From the NCBI GenBank assembly GCA_023398815.1, contig JAEWRW010000046.1, forward strand, positions 124,001-188,000: 64,000 nucleotides of DNA. The letters run 5' to 3'. The notes under the pieces were generated by a model. That model made no database searches. It was given only the letters and a program-made list of their open reading frames with translations, and was not told the origin of the DNA. This DNA is from Bacillota bacterium. GTDB lineage: Bacteria; Bacillota; Clostridia; Christensenellales; UMGS416. Both the position numbers and the translations under genes were made by a program. This document shows, one piece after another, positions 15,902-23,211 of the stretch. Positions within the stretch are counted from its first letter, which is position 1. Each line of letters begins with the position of its first letter.

Positions 15902-17340
15902 CGTGCCATCTCCCTGGGAAACACCAGGTCTACCGCAGTCCCCTGCCCCACGGCGCTGGAGATGCTCATGCTGGCACGGTGCAGCTGGGCGATGCGGCTG
16001 CACAGCGCCAGCCCCAGCCCCGCGCCGCCTTCCGCCCGCGTTCTCGCTTTGTCCAGCATGTAAAACGGCTGCATGATTTTATGGATCTCCCCGGGTGGGA
16101 TCCCCCTGCCATGATCCGTGATACGGATGTGCAGCCGCCTCTGCCGGTCCACCCTGCAGGAAAGCTCCACCTGCTGCCCCGGGGCGGATGCTTTGCAGGC
16201 GTTGTCCACCAGGTTGAGCACCAGCGATTGGAGCAAGCTTGGGTCACCCTGCAGGCGGGCTGGCTCGGTGGACAGTAGCAGTTCCAACTGTCTGCTGGCA
16301 AAAATCGGGCCGGTCAGCGTGGCGATCTCAGTCAAGAATTCCTCAGCATCCATCCTCTGCGGGTCCATCTCCGTCCGCCCCAGCAGAATGAGTTCCATCA
16401 GCTTCCCTGACAGCGTTTTGAGCCGCTGCCCTTCCTGGTAGATGCTGCTGGCATAATCCGCACGTGTGACGTCGTCCATGTACCGTGCACTGCGAATGAG
16501 ATCGGCAAACCCGATGATGGACGTCAGAGGTGTCTTCATCTCGTGGGTCAAATTGTCAATGAACTGCCGCTGGTCGCTGGCCACCGACTCGAGAGAATGC
16601 ACGTTCTGCTCGACCGCCTCGGCCATGGTGTTGAAATCCTCTGCTAGGTCTGCCAGTTCGTCCCTCCCCACCACGGGGATGCGCTTGGAATAGTCTCCGC
16701 CAGCAAGGCGCTGAGATACACTGCGGATGAGAGCCACCCGCCTTGTCATCAATGCGGTGAGCAAAAAAAGCGCCGCTGCCACCAAAATGGCTATGAATGT
16801 TCCAATGAGAGCCATTTGCCGCACCAGGGCACTGCGGGCCGCAAAAGTGGTGCTGACGTCACGAATGGTGACGAACACGTAACCCGTAGTACGGAGTTGC
16901 TCCCGGCTGGCCACCAGCAGATACGTTTTCGCCCCCACATCCCGAAAGATGCTCAGGCATGTCTGGCCCTCAAGCGCCAGCTCCGGCCGGTCCTTGCCCA
17001 GGTCACCGTCGAAGTTGCCAAAAGCCAACGTCTTGCCCTCAAAGAGCTGCACATAGACGCCCGGATCAGTGCCATCCTGCCCCAACAGTGAGGAAGCAAC
17101 CCCCTGTACCGCCAGTAACGTCTGTTTCTGGCTCTCCTGGGTGTCCGGCAGTTGAAGGCTTTGGTACAGCACCGCCGTGTGCAGGGAAAGGGACACCATC
17201 TCGTGCTCCCGAAGGGCACGATCCCGCTCCTGTTGCAGACGGGCGCTATGACTGCTGAGAATCACCATCCAGCCCATGGTGAAGAGCGCTACCGTCACCA
17301 GCGCCAGCGTCATGACTAAGATTTTCTGACCAAAGCGCAT
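15898..17340 (-). CDS. Sensor histidine kinase
   Basis: 480 residues. Two membrane segments (about 7-28 and 175-198) flank an extracellular sensor of about 145 residues. A HAMP linker follows (RRVALIRSVSQRLAGGDYSKR), then the HisKA dimerisation helix with the phosphorylated His266 in NLTHEMKTPLTSIIGF, and an ATPase domain with the N box (LVDNACKAS) and the G boxes (DHGRGIPP and GGAGLGLAL). It is the partner of the response regulator just upstream. Its start, with a GGAGAGG box, lies inside the 3' end of the regulator gene (95-bp overlap). Confidence 0.93.
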   Translation of the reverse strand: MRFGQKILVMTLALVTVALFTMGWMVILSSHSARLQQERDRALREHEMVSLSLHTAVLYQSLQLPDTQESQKQTLLAVQGVASSLLGQDGTDPGVYVQLFEGKTLAFGNFDGDLGKDRPELALEGQTCLSIFRDVGAKTYLLVASREQLRTTGYVFVTIRDVSTTFAARSALVRQMALIGTFIAILVAAALFLLTALMTRRVALIRSVSQRLAGGDYSKRIPVVGRDELADLAEDFNTMAEAVEQNVHSLESVASDQRQFIDNLTHEMKTPLTSIIGFADLIRSARYMDDVTRADYASSIYQEGQRLKTLSGKLMELILLGRTEMDPQRMDAEEFLTEIATLTGPIFASRQLELLLSTEPARLQGDPSLLQSLVLNLVDNACKASAPGQQVELSCRVDRQRRLHIRITDHGRGIPPGEIHKIMQPFYMLDKARTRAEGGAGLGLALCSRIAQLHRASMSISSAVGQGTAVDLVFPREMAR

Positions 17341-17995
17341 CGTCCCTCTCCAATCGGTACCCCACCTTGGAAACTGTCCGCAGACAGTTTTTCAGGCCCA
17401 GTTTCTTTCGCAACTGCTGGATGTGGGTGTCCACTGTGCGCGTCTCCCCCTGGTAGCTGTACCCCCACACGATGGCCAGTATCTTCTCCCTCGCCAAGGC
17501 AATGTTGACGTTCTGCATCAGCAGCGTCATCAGGTCAAACTCCTTGGGGGACAGCGTCACCCGGTGACCGTCCTTGCGTACTGCCCGCTCCGGCACGTTG
17601 AGTTCGATGCCGTGCAGACGGTAAACCTCCCCGCCCTTCCCAGCCCGACGAAGCACCGCCTCCACCCGTGCCAACAGCTCCACCGGCTCAAAGGGTTTGA
17701 CGATGTAGTCGTCTGCCCCCAGGCGCAGGCCAGTCACGCGGTCTGCCACGTTGCTCTTCGCTGTCAAAAAGATGACCGGGACCGCCCGGATGCGGATGCG
17801 CCCCATGATCTCAAACCCATCCATGCCGGGCAGCATGATGTCCAGAAGCACCAAGTCGTAGTCCCCCGCAAATACCAGATCCACCACCTGGTTGCCGTCC
17901 CCGCAGGTCTGTGCTTGATGGCCCGCCATTCGCAGCGATGCCGCAATCAGTTTGGAAATGTTGGGGTCATCCTCCGCCACCAGCAGTTTTGCCAT
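17246..17995 (-). CDS. OmpR/PhoB-family response regulator
   Basis: 249 residues; ATG at 17995 with GGGAGG. The receiver domain holds the acidic pair in LLVAEDDPN, the phosphoacceptor Asp52 in YDLVLLDIMLPGMDG and the Lys in IVKPFEPVELLARV. The C-terminal winged helix ends in the usual TVDTHIQQLRKKLG and SKVGYRLE. After GYRLE the frame stays open for a further 30 residues that overlap the kinase gene; these are atypical and probably a disordered tail. It would control the downstream genes, perhaps including the VanY-type enzyme. Confidence 0.92.
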   Translation of the reverse strand: MAKLLVAEDDPNISKLIAASLRMAGHQAQTCGDGNQVVDLVFAGDYDLVLLDIMLPGMDGFEIMGRIRIRAVPVIFLTAKSNVADRVTGLRLGADDYIVKPFEPVELLARVEAVLRRAGKGGEVYRLHGIELNVPERAVRKDGHRVTLSPKEFDLMTLLMQNVNIALAREKILAIVWGYSYQGETRTVDTHIQQLRKKLGLKNCLRTVSKVGYRLERDDALWSENLSHDAGAGDGSALHHGLDGDSQQS

Positions 17996-18049
17996 CTCAC
18001 CCTCCCCATCCCGCATTTGTGCTTCCGTGCCCACACAGATATTGAAACC

Positions 18050-18055
18050 ATTATA
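18050..18055 (-). promoter_or_regulatory. Probable -10 box for the two-component operon
   Basis: A perfect TATAAT on the minus strand, 55 bp upstream of the response regulator start. No consensus -35 is visible, which could mean activator dependence, for example autoregulation. Confidence 0.35.
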
Positions 18056-18385
18056 CTATGAAAAACCGATAGAATCTTCGCCAAAAGGTCATGGAATTGT
18101 CATGACTGCCTGCGCATGCCTGCATCGGCATGGGGTGAACGCCCAGCAAATGGCCGTGCCACTGCCACAGCCGGGCTGTTGCCCGGCCACGTTCGGTACC
18201 TGTCCCGCGGCAATTCGATGTCAGGGCAGGTAATCCCTCACACGGGAACAGAGGTCTTCGATGGCCGCCAAATCCTCCAGGGCGTCGGCGCCGTGCACGG
18301 CGTTGCCGGGCCCTTCACCGCGCTCTCCCCAGTTTCGTCCAGTTTACCGGAAACGGCTGTTCCGGCGCAAATGAACGCGTCGCAA

Positions 18386-18414
18386 TTGCGTCCGGCTGCC
18401 CCAAATGATATGAT
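18386..18414 (+). promoter_or_regulatory. Promoter for the ACT protein/UPF0210 operon
   Basis: -35 TTGCGT (18386-18391), 17-bp spacer, -10 TATGAT (18409-18414), 40 bp before the start codon at 18455. The rest of 18056-18385 shows no convincing gene. Confidence 0.55.
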
Positions 18415-18454
18415 GAAGCGATTCCAACCCGTTATGAGCACCGGAGGGAACGCC

Positions 18455-18724
18455 ATGCGAGCCATCATCACCGTCATAGGCCGTGATATGGTGGGCATCA
18501 TCGCCCACGTCACCACGATCCTGAGCCAGAACAATGTCAACATTCTCGATATCAGCCAGTCCATCCTGCAGGAGTTCTTTGCCATGGTCATGCTGGCCGA
18601 TCTTTCTGGCAGCAGCATCCCGTTTGCGGAGCTCAAAACGCTGCTGGACGAAGCCGGGCAGGAGCTCGGTGTTACCATCCGCATCCAGCACGAGTCGGTC
18701 TTTGAGGCCATGCACCGCGTCTAA
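18455..18724 (+). CDS. ACT-domain protein, UPF0237 family
   Basis: 89 residues, ATG at 18455 six bases after GGAGGG. The whole protein is one ACT domain: MRAIITVIGRDMVGIIAHVT, then NVNILDISQSILQEFFAMVM. ACT domains bind small ligands, usually amino acids, and this family is related to the glycine cleavage regulator GcvR. It lies 18 bp upstream of the UPF0210 gene; this pairing is widely conserved in Firmicutes and archaea, so the two products very probably work together. Confidence 0.93.
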   Translation: MRAIITVIGRDMVGIIAHVTTILSQNNVNILDISQSILQEFFAMVMLADLSGSSIPFAELKTLLDEAGQELGVTIRIQHESVFEAMHRV

Positions 18725-18742
18725 CTTGGTGGGAGGAACCCT

Positions 18743-20092
18743 ATGCTGAGCCATTCGGAGATACTGCAAACCATTCGGATGATCGAACAGGAGAACCTGG
18801 ACATCCGCACCATCACGATGGGCATCTCCCTGCGGGATTGCGCCAGCGAGTCCGGCGAGCGCAGCCGTCAGAAGGTCTATGACAAGATCTGCCGCAAGGC
18901 CGAGCACCTGGTGGCCGTGGGCTGCGCCATCGAGCAGGAGATGGGCATCCCCATCGTCAACAAGCGTGTGTCGGTCACCCCCATCGCCCTGGTAGCCGAG
19001 AGCAGCGACGATGAGGATTATGCCCCCTGGGCCATCACGCTGGACAAGGCCGCCCACACCATCGGTGTCAACTTCATCGGCGGCTTCTCGGCCCTGGTGC
19101 ACGCGGGGTTCACCGTGGGCGACCGGCGGCTGGTGCGGGCCATCCCCGAGGCGCTGGCGCGCACCGAGCGAGTCTGCTCCTCGGTGAACGTGGCCACCCA
19201 GCGAGCCGGCATCCACATGGACGCCGTGGCCGAGATGGGTCGGGTCATCAAGCACACGGCGGAGTTGACCGCCGGGCAGGGCTGCGCCAAGCTCGTGGTC
19301 TTTGCCAACGCCGTGGAGGACAACCCCTTCATGGCCGGCGCGTTCCACGGCGTGGGGGAGTCGGAGTGCACCATCCACGTGGGCGTCTCGGGCCCGGGCG
19401 TCGTCAAACACGCGCTGGAGTCGGTGCGCGGCCGTCCCTTTGATGAGGTGGCTGAGACCATCAAGCGCACGGCCTTTAAGATCACCCGCGTGGGTCAGTT
19501 GGTGGCGCTGGAGGCCTCCCGCCGTCTGGGCGTCGAGTTCGGCATCGTGGATCTCTCCTTGGCCCCGACACCGGCCATCGGCGACTCGGTGGCTGACATT
19601 CTGGAGGAGATGGGGCTGGAGCGCACCGGAGCACCGGGCACCACTGCCGCGCTGGCGCTGTTGAACGACGCGGTTAAAAAGGGCGGCGTCATGGCCTCCT
19701 CCCATGTGGGCGGCCTTTCAGGTGCGTTCATCCCCGTGAGTGAAGACGCCGGCATGATCGCCGCGGTGCAGTGCGGCGCGCTGACTCTCGAAAAGCTGGA
19801 AGCCATGACCTGTGTTTGCTCGGTGGGCCTGGATATGATCGCCGTGCCCGGCGACACCACCGCCGAGACCATCGCCGCCATCATCGCGGACGAGGCCGCT
19901 ATCGGCGTCGTCAACGGCAAGACGACGGCGGTGCGCATCATCCCCGTGCCCGGCGGCAAGCCCGGCGACATGGTGGAGTTTGGCGGGCTCCTGGGCCGCG
20001 CGCCCATCATGCCCGTCAGCGCCTTTGGCAGCGCCGATTTCATCGCACGGGGCGGCAAGATCCCCGCGCCGCTGCACAGCTTGCGCAATTGA
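18743..20092 (+). CDS. PFL family protein, UPF0210 (DUF711)
   Basis: 449 residues, close to the usual 450 of the family, with GGGAGGA before the ATG. The opening MLSHSEILQTIRMIEQENLD and the Gly-rich end (VPVPGGKPGDMVEFGGLLGR, then SADFIARGGKIPAPLHS) are characteristic. The fold is related to pyruvate formate-lyase barrels, but there is no glycyl radical loop, and the reaction is unknown. It is co-transcribed with the ACT-domain gene and followed by a terminator hairpin and a copy of the dispersed stem-loop element. Confidence 0.93.
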   Translation: MLSHSEILQTIRMIEQENLDIRTITMGISLRDCASESGERSRQKVYDKICRKAEHLVAVGCAIEQEMGIPIVNKRVSVTPIALVAESSDDEDYAPWAITLDKAAHTIGVNFIGGFSALVHAGFTVGDRRLVRAIPEALARTERVCSSVNVATQRAGIHMDAVAEMGRVIKHTAELTAGQGCAKLVVFANAVEDNPFMAGAFHGVGESECTIHVGVSGPGVVKHALESVRGRPFDEVAETIKRTAFKITRVGQLVALEASRRLGVEFGIVDLSLAPTPAIGDSVADILEEMGLERTGAPGTTAALALLNDAVKKGGVMASSHVGGLSGAFIPVSEDAGMIAAVQCGALTLEKLEAMTCVCSVGLDMIAVPGDTTAETIAAIIADEAAIGVVNGKTTAVRIIPVPGGKPGDMVEFGGLLGRAPIMPVSAFGSADFIARGGKIPAPLHSLRN

Positions 20093-20093
20093 C

Positions 20094-20116
20094 GGCTGCC
20101 CCAGGGGGCAGCCTTT
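20094..20116 (+). terminator. Terminator of the UPF0210 operon
   Basis: A perfect 9-bp inverted repeat (20094-20102 with 20105-20113), GC-rich, then TTT. The dispersed element begins at the same T tract. Confidence 0.65.
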
Positions 20117-20320
20117 CGCGTCTGCCGCTGCGGCGACAGCCGCGATTTGGAGTGCTTGTAATGGGGTTTATCGAATCGTTCGGCGCGCAGGTCGCCGAAC
20201 GATATCAAACGGCGGCACTCATGCGGATTTCTTAGAGTACGTTATGCCGCGGGCGGGATTTGCTTCCGGTTCTTGTGCTGGCTTCAGCTTTCCTCCCGCC
20301 GGATGAACCGGCGGTCGGTT
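20114..20320 (+). repeat. Dispersed three-stem-loop element, copy A
   Basis: A copy of an intergenic repeat found at least five times in the window. Stem 1 is at 20116-20145 (TCGCG arm and CGCGA arm with an inner palindrome). Stem 2 is a perfect 11-bp pair, 20175-20185 with 20193-20203. Then come a conserved GGCACTCATGCGG box (about 20214-20225) and GCCGCGGGCGGG. Stem 3 is CTCCCGCCGG/CCGGCGGTCGG at about 20293-20318. It directly follows the terminator of the upstream gene, in the same orientation. There is no open frame and no transposase. Confidence 0.75.
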
Positions 20321-20433
20321 CGTTGCTCCATCACCAAAACGGGCTTCAAAATAACCCAGACCTCTCTACCTGGGTAACGCACCCGCTGGCGATCCTTCGA
20401 CCAAATATATTACAAAAAATTAATATTTTAGGG

Positions 20434-20462
20434 CTGACAAACGCCCAAAGCTGTGATACACT
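20434..20462 (+). promoter_or_regulatory. Promoter for citrate synthase
   Basis: -35 CTGACA (20434-20439), 17-bp spacer, -10 TACACT (20457-20462). The transcript would have an untranslated leader of about 105 nt containing an imperfect GC-rich hairpin at about 20499-20522. Confidence 0.5.
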
Positions 20463-20576
20463 ACCACCAATTCCCTGAAATGCGTCCATTTTGCGCGGCA
20501 GGGCAGGGTTCTTCCCTGCTCTGTGTTTGTATATAAGGCATTTGGAAATGCTGTACCAAGGAAAAGGAGGGACCCC

Positions 20577-21944
20577 ATGGAGCAGAACGCTAGGAACGTG
20601 ATCGAGAACGCTTTGATGGACAAATACACCCAACTGGCGCAGGAGTGCAGCGCCATCGACCAGGAGCTTTACAAACAATACGACGTTAAGCGCGGCCTGC
20701 GCGACCTCAACGGCAAGGGCGTGCTGGTGGGGCTGACGAACATCGGCGAGGTGCTGGCCACCCGGGTGGAGAACGGTCAGTCTGTGCCCGCCCCGGGTCG
20801 GCTCTACTACCGCGGCATGGAGATCACCGAGATCGTGGACGGGTACCTGGCTGACGGGCGCTTCGGCTTTGAGGAGACGTGCTACCTGCTGCTCTTTGGC
20901 CGCCTGCCCACCCGGCAGGAGCTTGCAGACTTCGAGGGGCTGCTGCGCCAATACCAGACGCTGCCCGACCACTTTGTGCGGGATATGATCTTGAGCGCGC
21001 CCAGCCGCGACATGATGAACGTGATGGCGCGGTCGGTGCTGGAGCTTTACAGCTACGACGAGACTGCCGAGGACACCTCGGTGCCAGCGGCGCTGCGCCA
21101 GTGCCTGAAGCTTCTAGCGGCCCTACCTGCCTTAGCGGTCTATGGCTACCAGGCCTTCAGCCACTACCACGGCAGCAACAGCCTGTACATCCACCCGCCG
21201 CGCAACGATCTTTCAATGGCCGAGAACATCCTGCACATGCTGCGGCCCGACAGTTCCTACACGGCGCTGGAGGCGCGTCTCCTGGACATGGCGTTGGTGC
21301 TGCACGCCGAGCACGGCGGCGGCAACAACTCCACCTTCGTGGCCCACGTGGTATCCTCCACCGGCACCGACACCTATTCGGTCATCGCCGCGGCCTTGGG
21401 GTCGCTAAAGGGGCCAAAGCATGGCGGCGCTAACATCAAGGTCGTGCAGATGTTTGAGGACATGAAGAACACCCTGGGCGACTGGGAGGACGACGACGAG
21501 GTGGAGGGCTACCTCAACCGCCTGCTCAACAAGGAAGCCTTTGACCGGGCCGGCCTCATCTACGGCCTGGGGCACGCGGTGTACTCCATCTCCGACCCGC
21601 GCGCCGTTATCTTTAAGGAGCAGGTGCGCGCCCTGGCGCAGGAGAAGGGGCTGGAGCGGGAGTTCCGGCTCTACGACCGGGTGGAGCGGCTGGCTCCCCA
21701 GGTCATCGCCAAGGTGCGGCGCATCTACAAGGGCGTCAGCATCAACGTGGACTTCTACTCGGGCTTTGTCTACGCCATGCTTGGCATCCCGCAGGAGATG
21801 TTCACCCCAATCTTTGCCATCTCCCGCATGTCGGGCTGGGCGGCCCACCACATTGAGGAGATCATCGGCGGCGGCAAGATCATCCGCCCGGCCTACAAGG
21901 CCGTCTGTCCCGAGCAGCACTATGTGCCGCTGGATGACCGGTAA
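20577..21944 (+). CDS. Citrate synthase
   Basis: 455 residues, ATG at 20577 after AAGGAGG. The enzyme condenses acetyl-CoA with oxaloacetate to citrate in the first step of the TCA cycle. Visible family motifs are FEETCYLLLFGRLPTRQE, LVLHAEHGGGNNSTFVAHVV (first catalytic His region), GPKHGGANIKV, YGLGHAVYSISDPRA (second His) and NVDFYSGFVYAMLGIP (catalytic Asp). The length and the N-terminal extension fit the longer type found in Clostridia. A 2-methylcitrate synthase cannot be excluded from sequence alone, but no other propionate genes are near. Confidence 0.93.
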   Translation: MEQNARNVIENALMDKYTQLAQECSAIDQELYKQYDVKRGLRDLNGKGVLVGLTNIGEVLATRVENGQSVPAPGRLYYRGMEITEIVDGYLADGRFGFEETCYLLLFGRLPTRQELADFEGLLRQYQTLPDHFVRDMILSAPSRDMMNVMARSVLELYSYDETAEDTSVPAALRQCLKLLAALPALAVYGYQAFSHYHGSNSLYIHPPRNDLSMAENILHMLRPDSSYTALEARLLDMALVLHAEHGGGNNSTFVAHVVSSTGTDTYSVIAAALGSLKGPKHGGANIKVVQMFEDMKNTLGDWEDDDEVEGYLNRLLNKEAFDRAGLIYGLGHAVYSISDPRAVIFKEQVRALAQEKGLEREFRLYDRVERLAPQVIAKVRRIYKGVSINVDFYSGFVYAMLGIPQEMFTPIFAISRMSGWAAHHIEEIIGGGKIIRPAYKAVCPEQHYVPLDDR

Positions 21945-21966
21945 ACACAGCCACCCAAACAAAAAC

Positions 21967-21998
21967 AAGGCCCCCGCAGTGTTTTCGCGGGGGCCTTT
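21967..21998 (+). terminator. Terminator after citrate synthase
   Basis: GGCCCCCGC (21969-21977) pairs with GCGGGGGCC (21987-21995) around a 9-nt loop, with A residues before and TTT after. It may act in both directions, since the next gene is convergent. Confidence 0.8.
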
Positions 21999-22119
21999 GG
22001 CTTGTCAGGAAAGCCTGTACAGGATCAAATCGGCCGGCAACATGCACGACAGGGGATTGGCAGCCCGCACAAGATGTCTGGATCGCATCCGGCGCCGCAG
22101 CGCCGGACGCGAAAGGCAC

Positions 22120-22950
22120 TCAGCCCTCCACAGGGATCCAGATGTCCACATGGCAGGCGTCGGCCCCATCGTCCCACGCAATGTATTGCTCGATCGTGGG
22201 CAGGTCAAGCTGCCGGTACTGGCTCTGGGGCAGGAACTCGCCGTAGATGCGCTTCCAGGTCTGCCCCAGCACGCCCTCCGAGATGGCCCCCTTGGCCGAG
22301 AAGACCAGCCAGGTTGTTTTGGGGTACTCGTAGCGGTCAAAGCCCGCGACGTCCGCCCCCTCGTACTCGATGGCACACATGTAGTCGTTGTTGCCCTGGG
22401 CGTCAAAGCCGAAGCACATCCCCAAGTCAAAAGGGTGCTGCCCCGCGGCCTGCAGCCGCTCCATCCAACCGTCACCCTTGACAACGGCCCAAGTGCCGCC
22501 GCCATGGGGCGTGGTGCGCCGGACGCCCAGCACGCCAAAGGGTTCCCGTTCCACCGTTCGATAGTTCATTTCCGTTACCCCCGTCAATTGCAGTGTGAAA
22601 GTGATGCGGGCAAAGAATTTCAGGTTGGCCTCGGGTTTGCGGGCTTCCTGCGGGGTGAGGCCGTGCATGCGCCGGAACGCGGCGGCAAACGCGTCGGCCG
22701 AGTCGTAGCCATACTTGACCGCCACATCCAGCACCCGCATGTCGGTGTTCCGCAGGTCATACGCCGCCTGTGTCAGCCGCCGCCTGCGCAGGTACTCGGC
22801 CAGCGACACGCCGGTGATGGGCCCAAAGGAACGCTGAAACGCCGAAAACGGGCTTGCCATGACAAGACTGATGACCTTGGGGTCAATCTCCTCGGTCAGG
22901 TGCGCCTCCAGGTAGTCCATGGCGCGGTTCATGCGGTCAACCCAATCCAT
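22120..22950 (-). CDS. AraC-type regulator with GyrI-like effector-binding domain
   Basis: 276 residues, ATG at 22950 with AAAGGAGAGG. Residues 1-105 are two AraC-type helix-turn-helix motifs at the N-terminus (LTEEIDPKVISLVMASPFSA to YGYDSADAFAAAFRRMHGL). Residues 115-276 are a GyrI-like/BacM domain (EREPFGVLGVRRTTPHGGG, then a C-terminal VDIWIPVEG) that binds hydrophobic small molecules. This order of domains is that of Rob/SoxS-like and multidrug-sensing regulators. Its target is not obvious, because neither neighbour is an efflux gene. Confidence 0.9.
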   Translation of the reverse strand: MDWVDRMNRAMDYLEAHLTEEIDPKVISLVMASPFSAFQRSFGPITGVSLAEYLRRRRLTQAAYDLRNTDMRVLDVAVKYGYDSADAFAAAFRRMHGLTPQEARKPEANLKFFARITFTLQLTGVTEMNYRTVEREPFGVLGVRRTTPHGGGTWAVVKGDGWMERLQAAGQHPFDLGMCFGFDAQGNNDYMCAIEYEGADVAGFDRYEYPKTTWLVFSAKGAISEGVLGQTWKRIYGEFLPQSQYRQLDLPTIEQYIAWDDGADACHVDIWIPVEG

Positions 22951-23140
22951 TGCCCCTCTCCTTTCCAACGCCAGAATAGCAGACACGGGGGTCGGCCATC
23001 CCAGTTTTTGCGTACAAGTTCTCACGGATTCACCGCTATTGTACCATAGATGCGCCGTGTCGGTGCATCGTCCTCCATCCGCTCGCCGCACCGCCACCTT
23101 GCGGGGAATCCAATGGTCGAATCACCGGCTTCACCATTCA

Positions 23141-23169
23141 TTGCCATAGCAAACCGTTCTTGATAGAAT
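23141..23169 (+). promoter_or_regulatory. Promoter for the lipoprotein gene
   Basis: -35 TTGCCA (23141-23146), 17-bp spacer, -10 TAGAAT (23164-23169), about 43 bp before the ATG at 23212. This is a vegetative-type promoter, not a typical ECF-sigma promoter. Confidence 0.55.
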
Positions 23170-23211
23170 GGATCCAATACATGAGGAATCCACAGGCAAG
23201 GAGGCACCGAA

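Noticed and set aside
18235..18330. A short minus-strand stretch reading like a protein C-terminus (ALEDLAAIEDLCSRVRDYLP and a stop).
   Set aside because: The frame is closed upstream by a stop and has no start or ribosome binding site. It may be a gene remnant, but it is too short to support as a feature.
20499..20522. An imperfect GC-rich hairpin in the citrate synthase leader as a possible attenuator.
   Set aside because: The stem is interrupted and there is no T tract or alternative structure, so nothing supports regulation.
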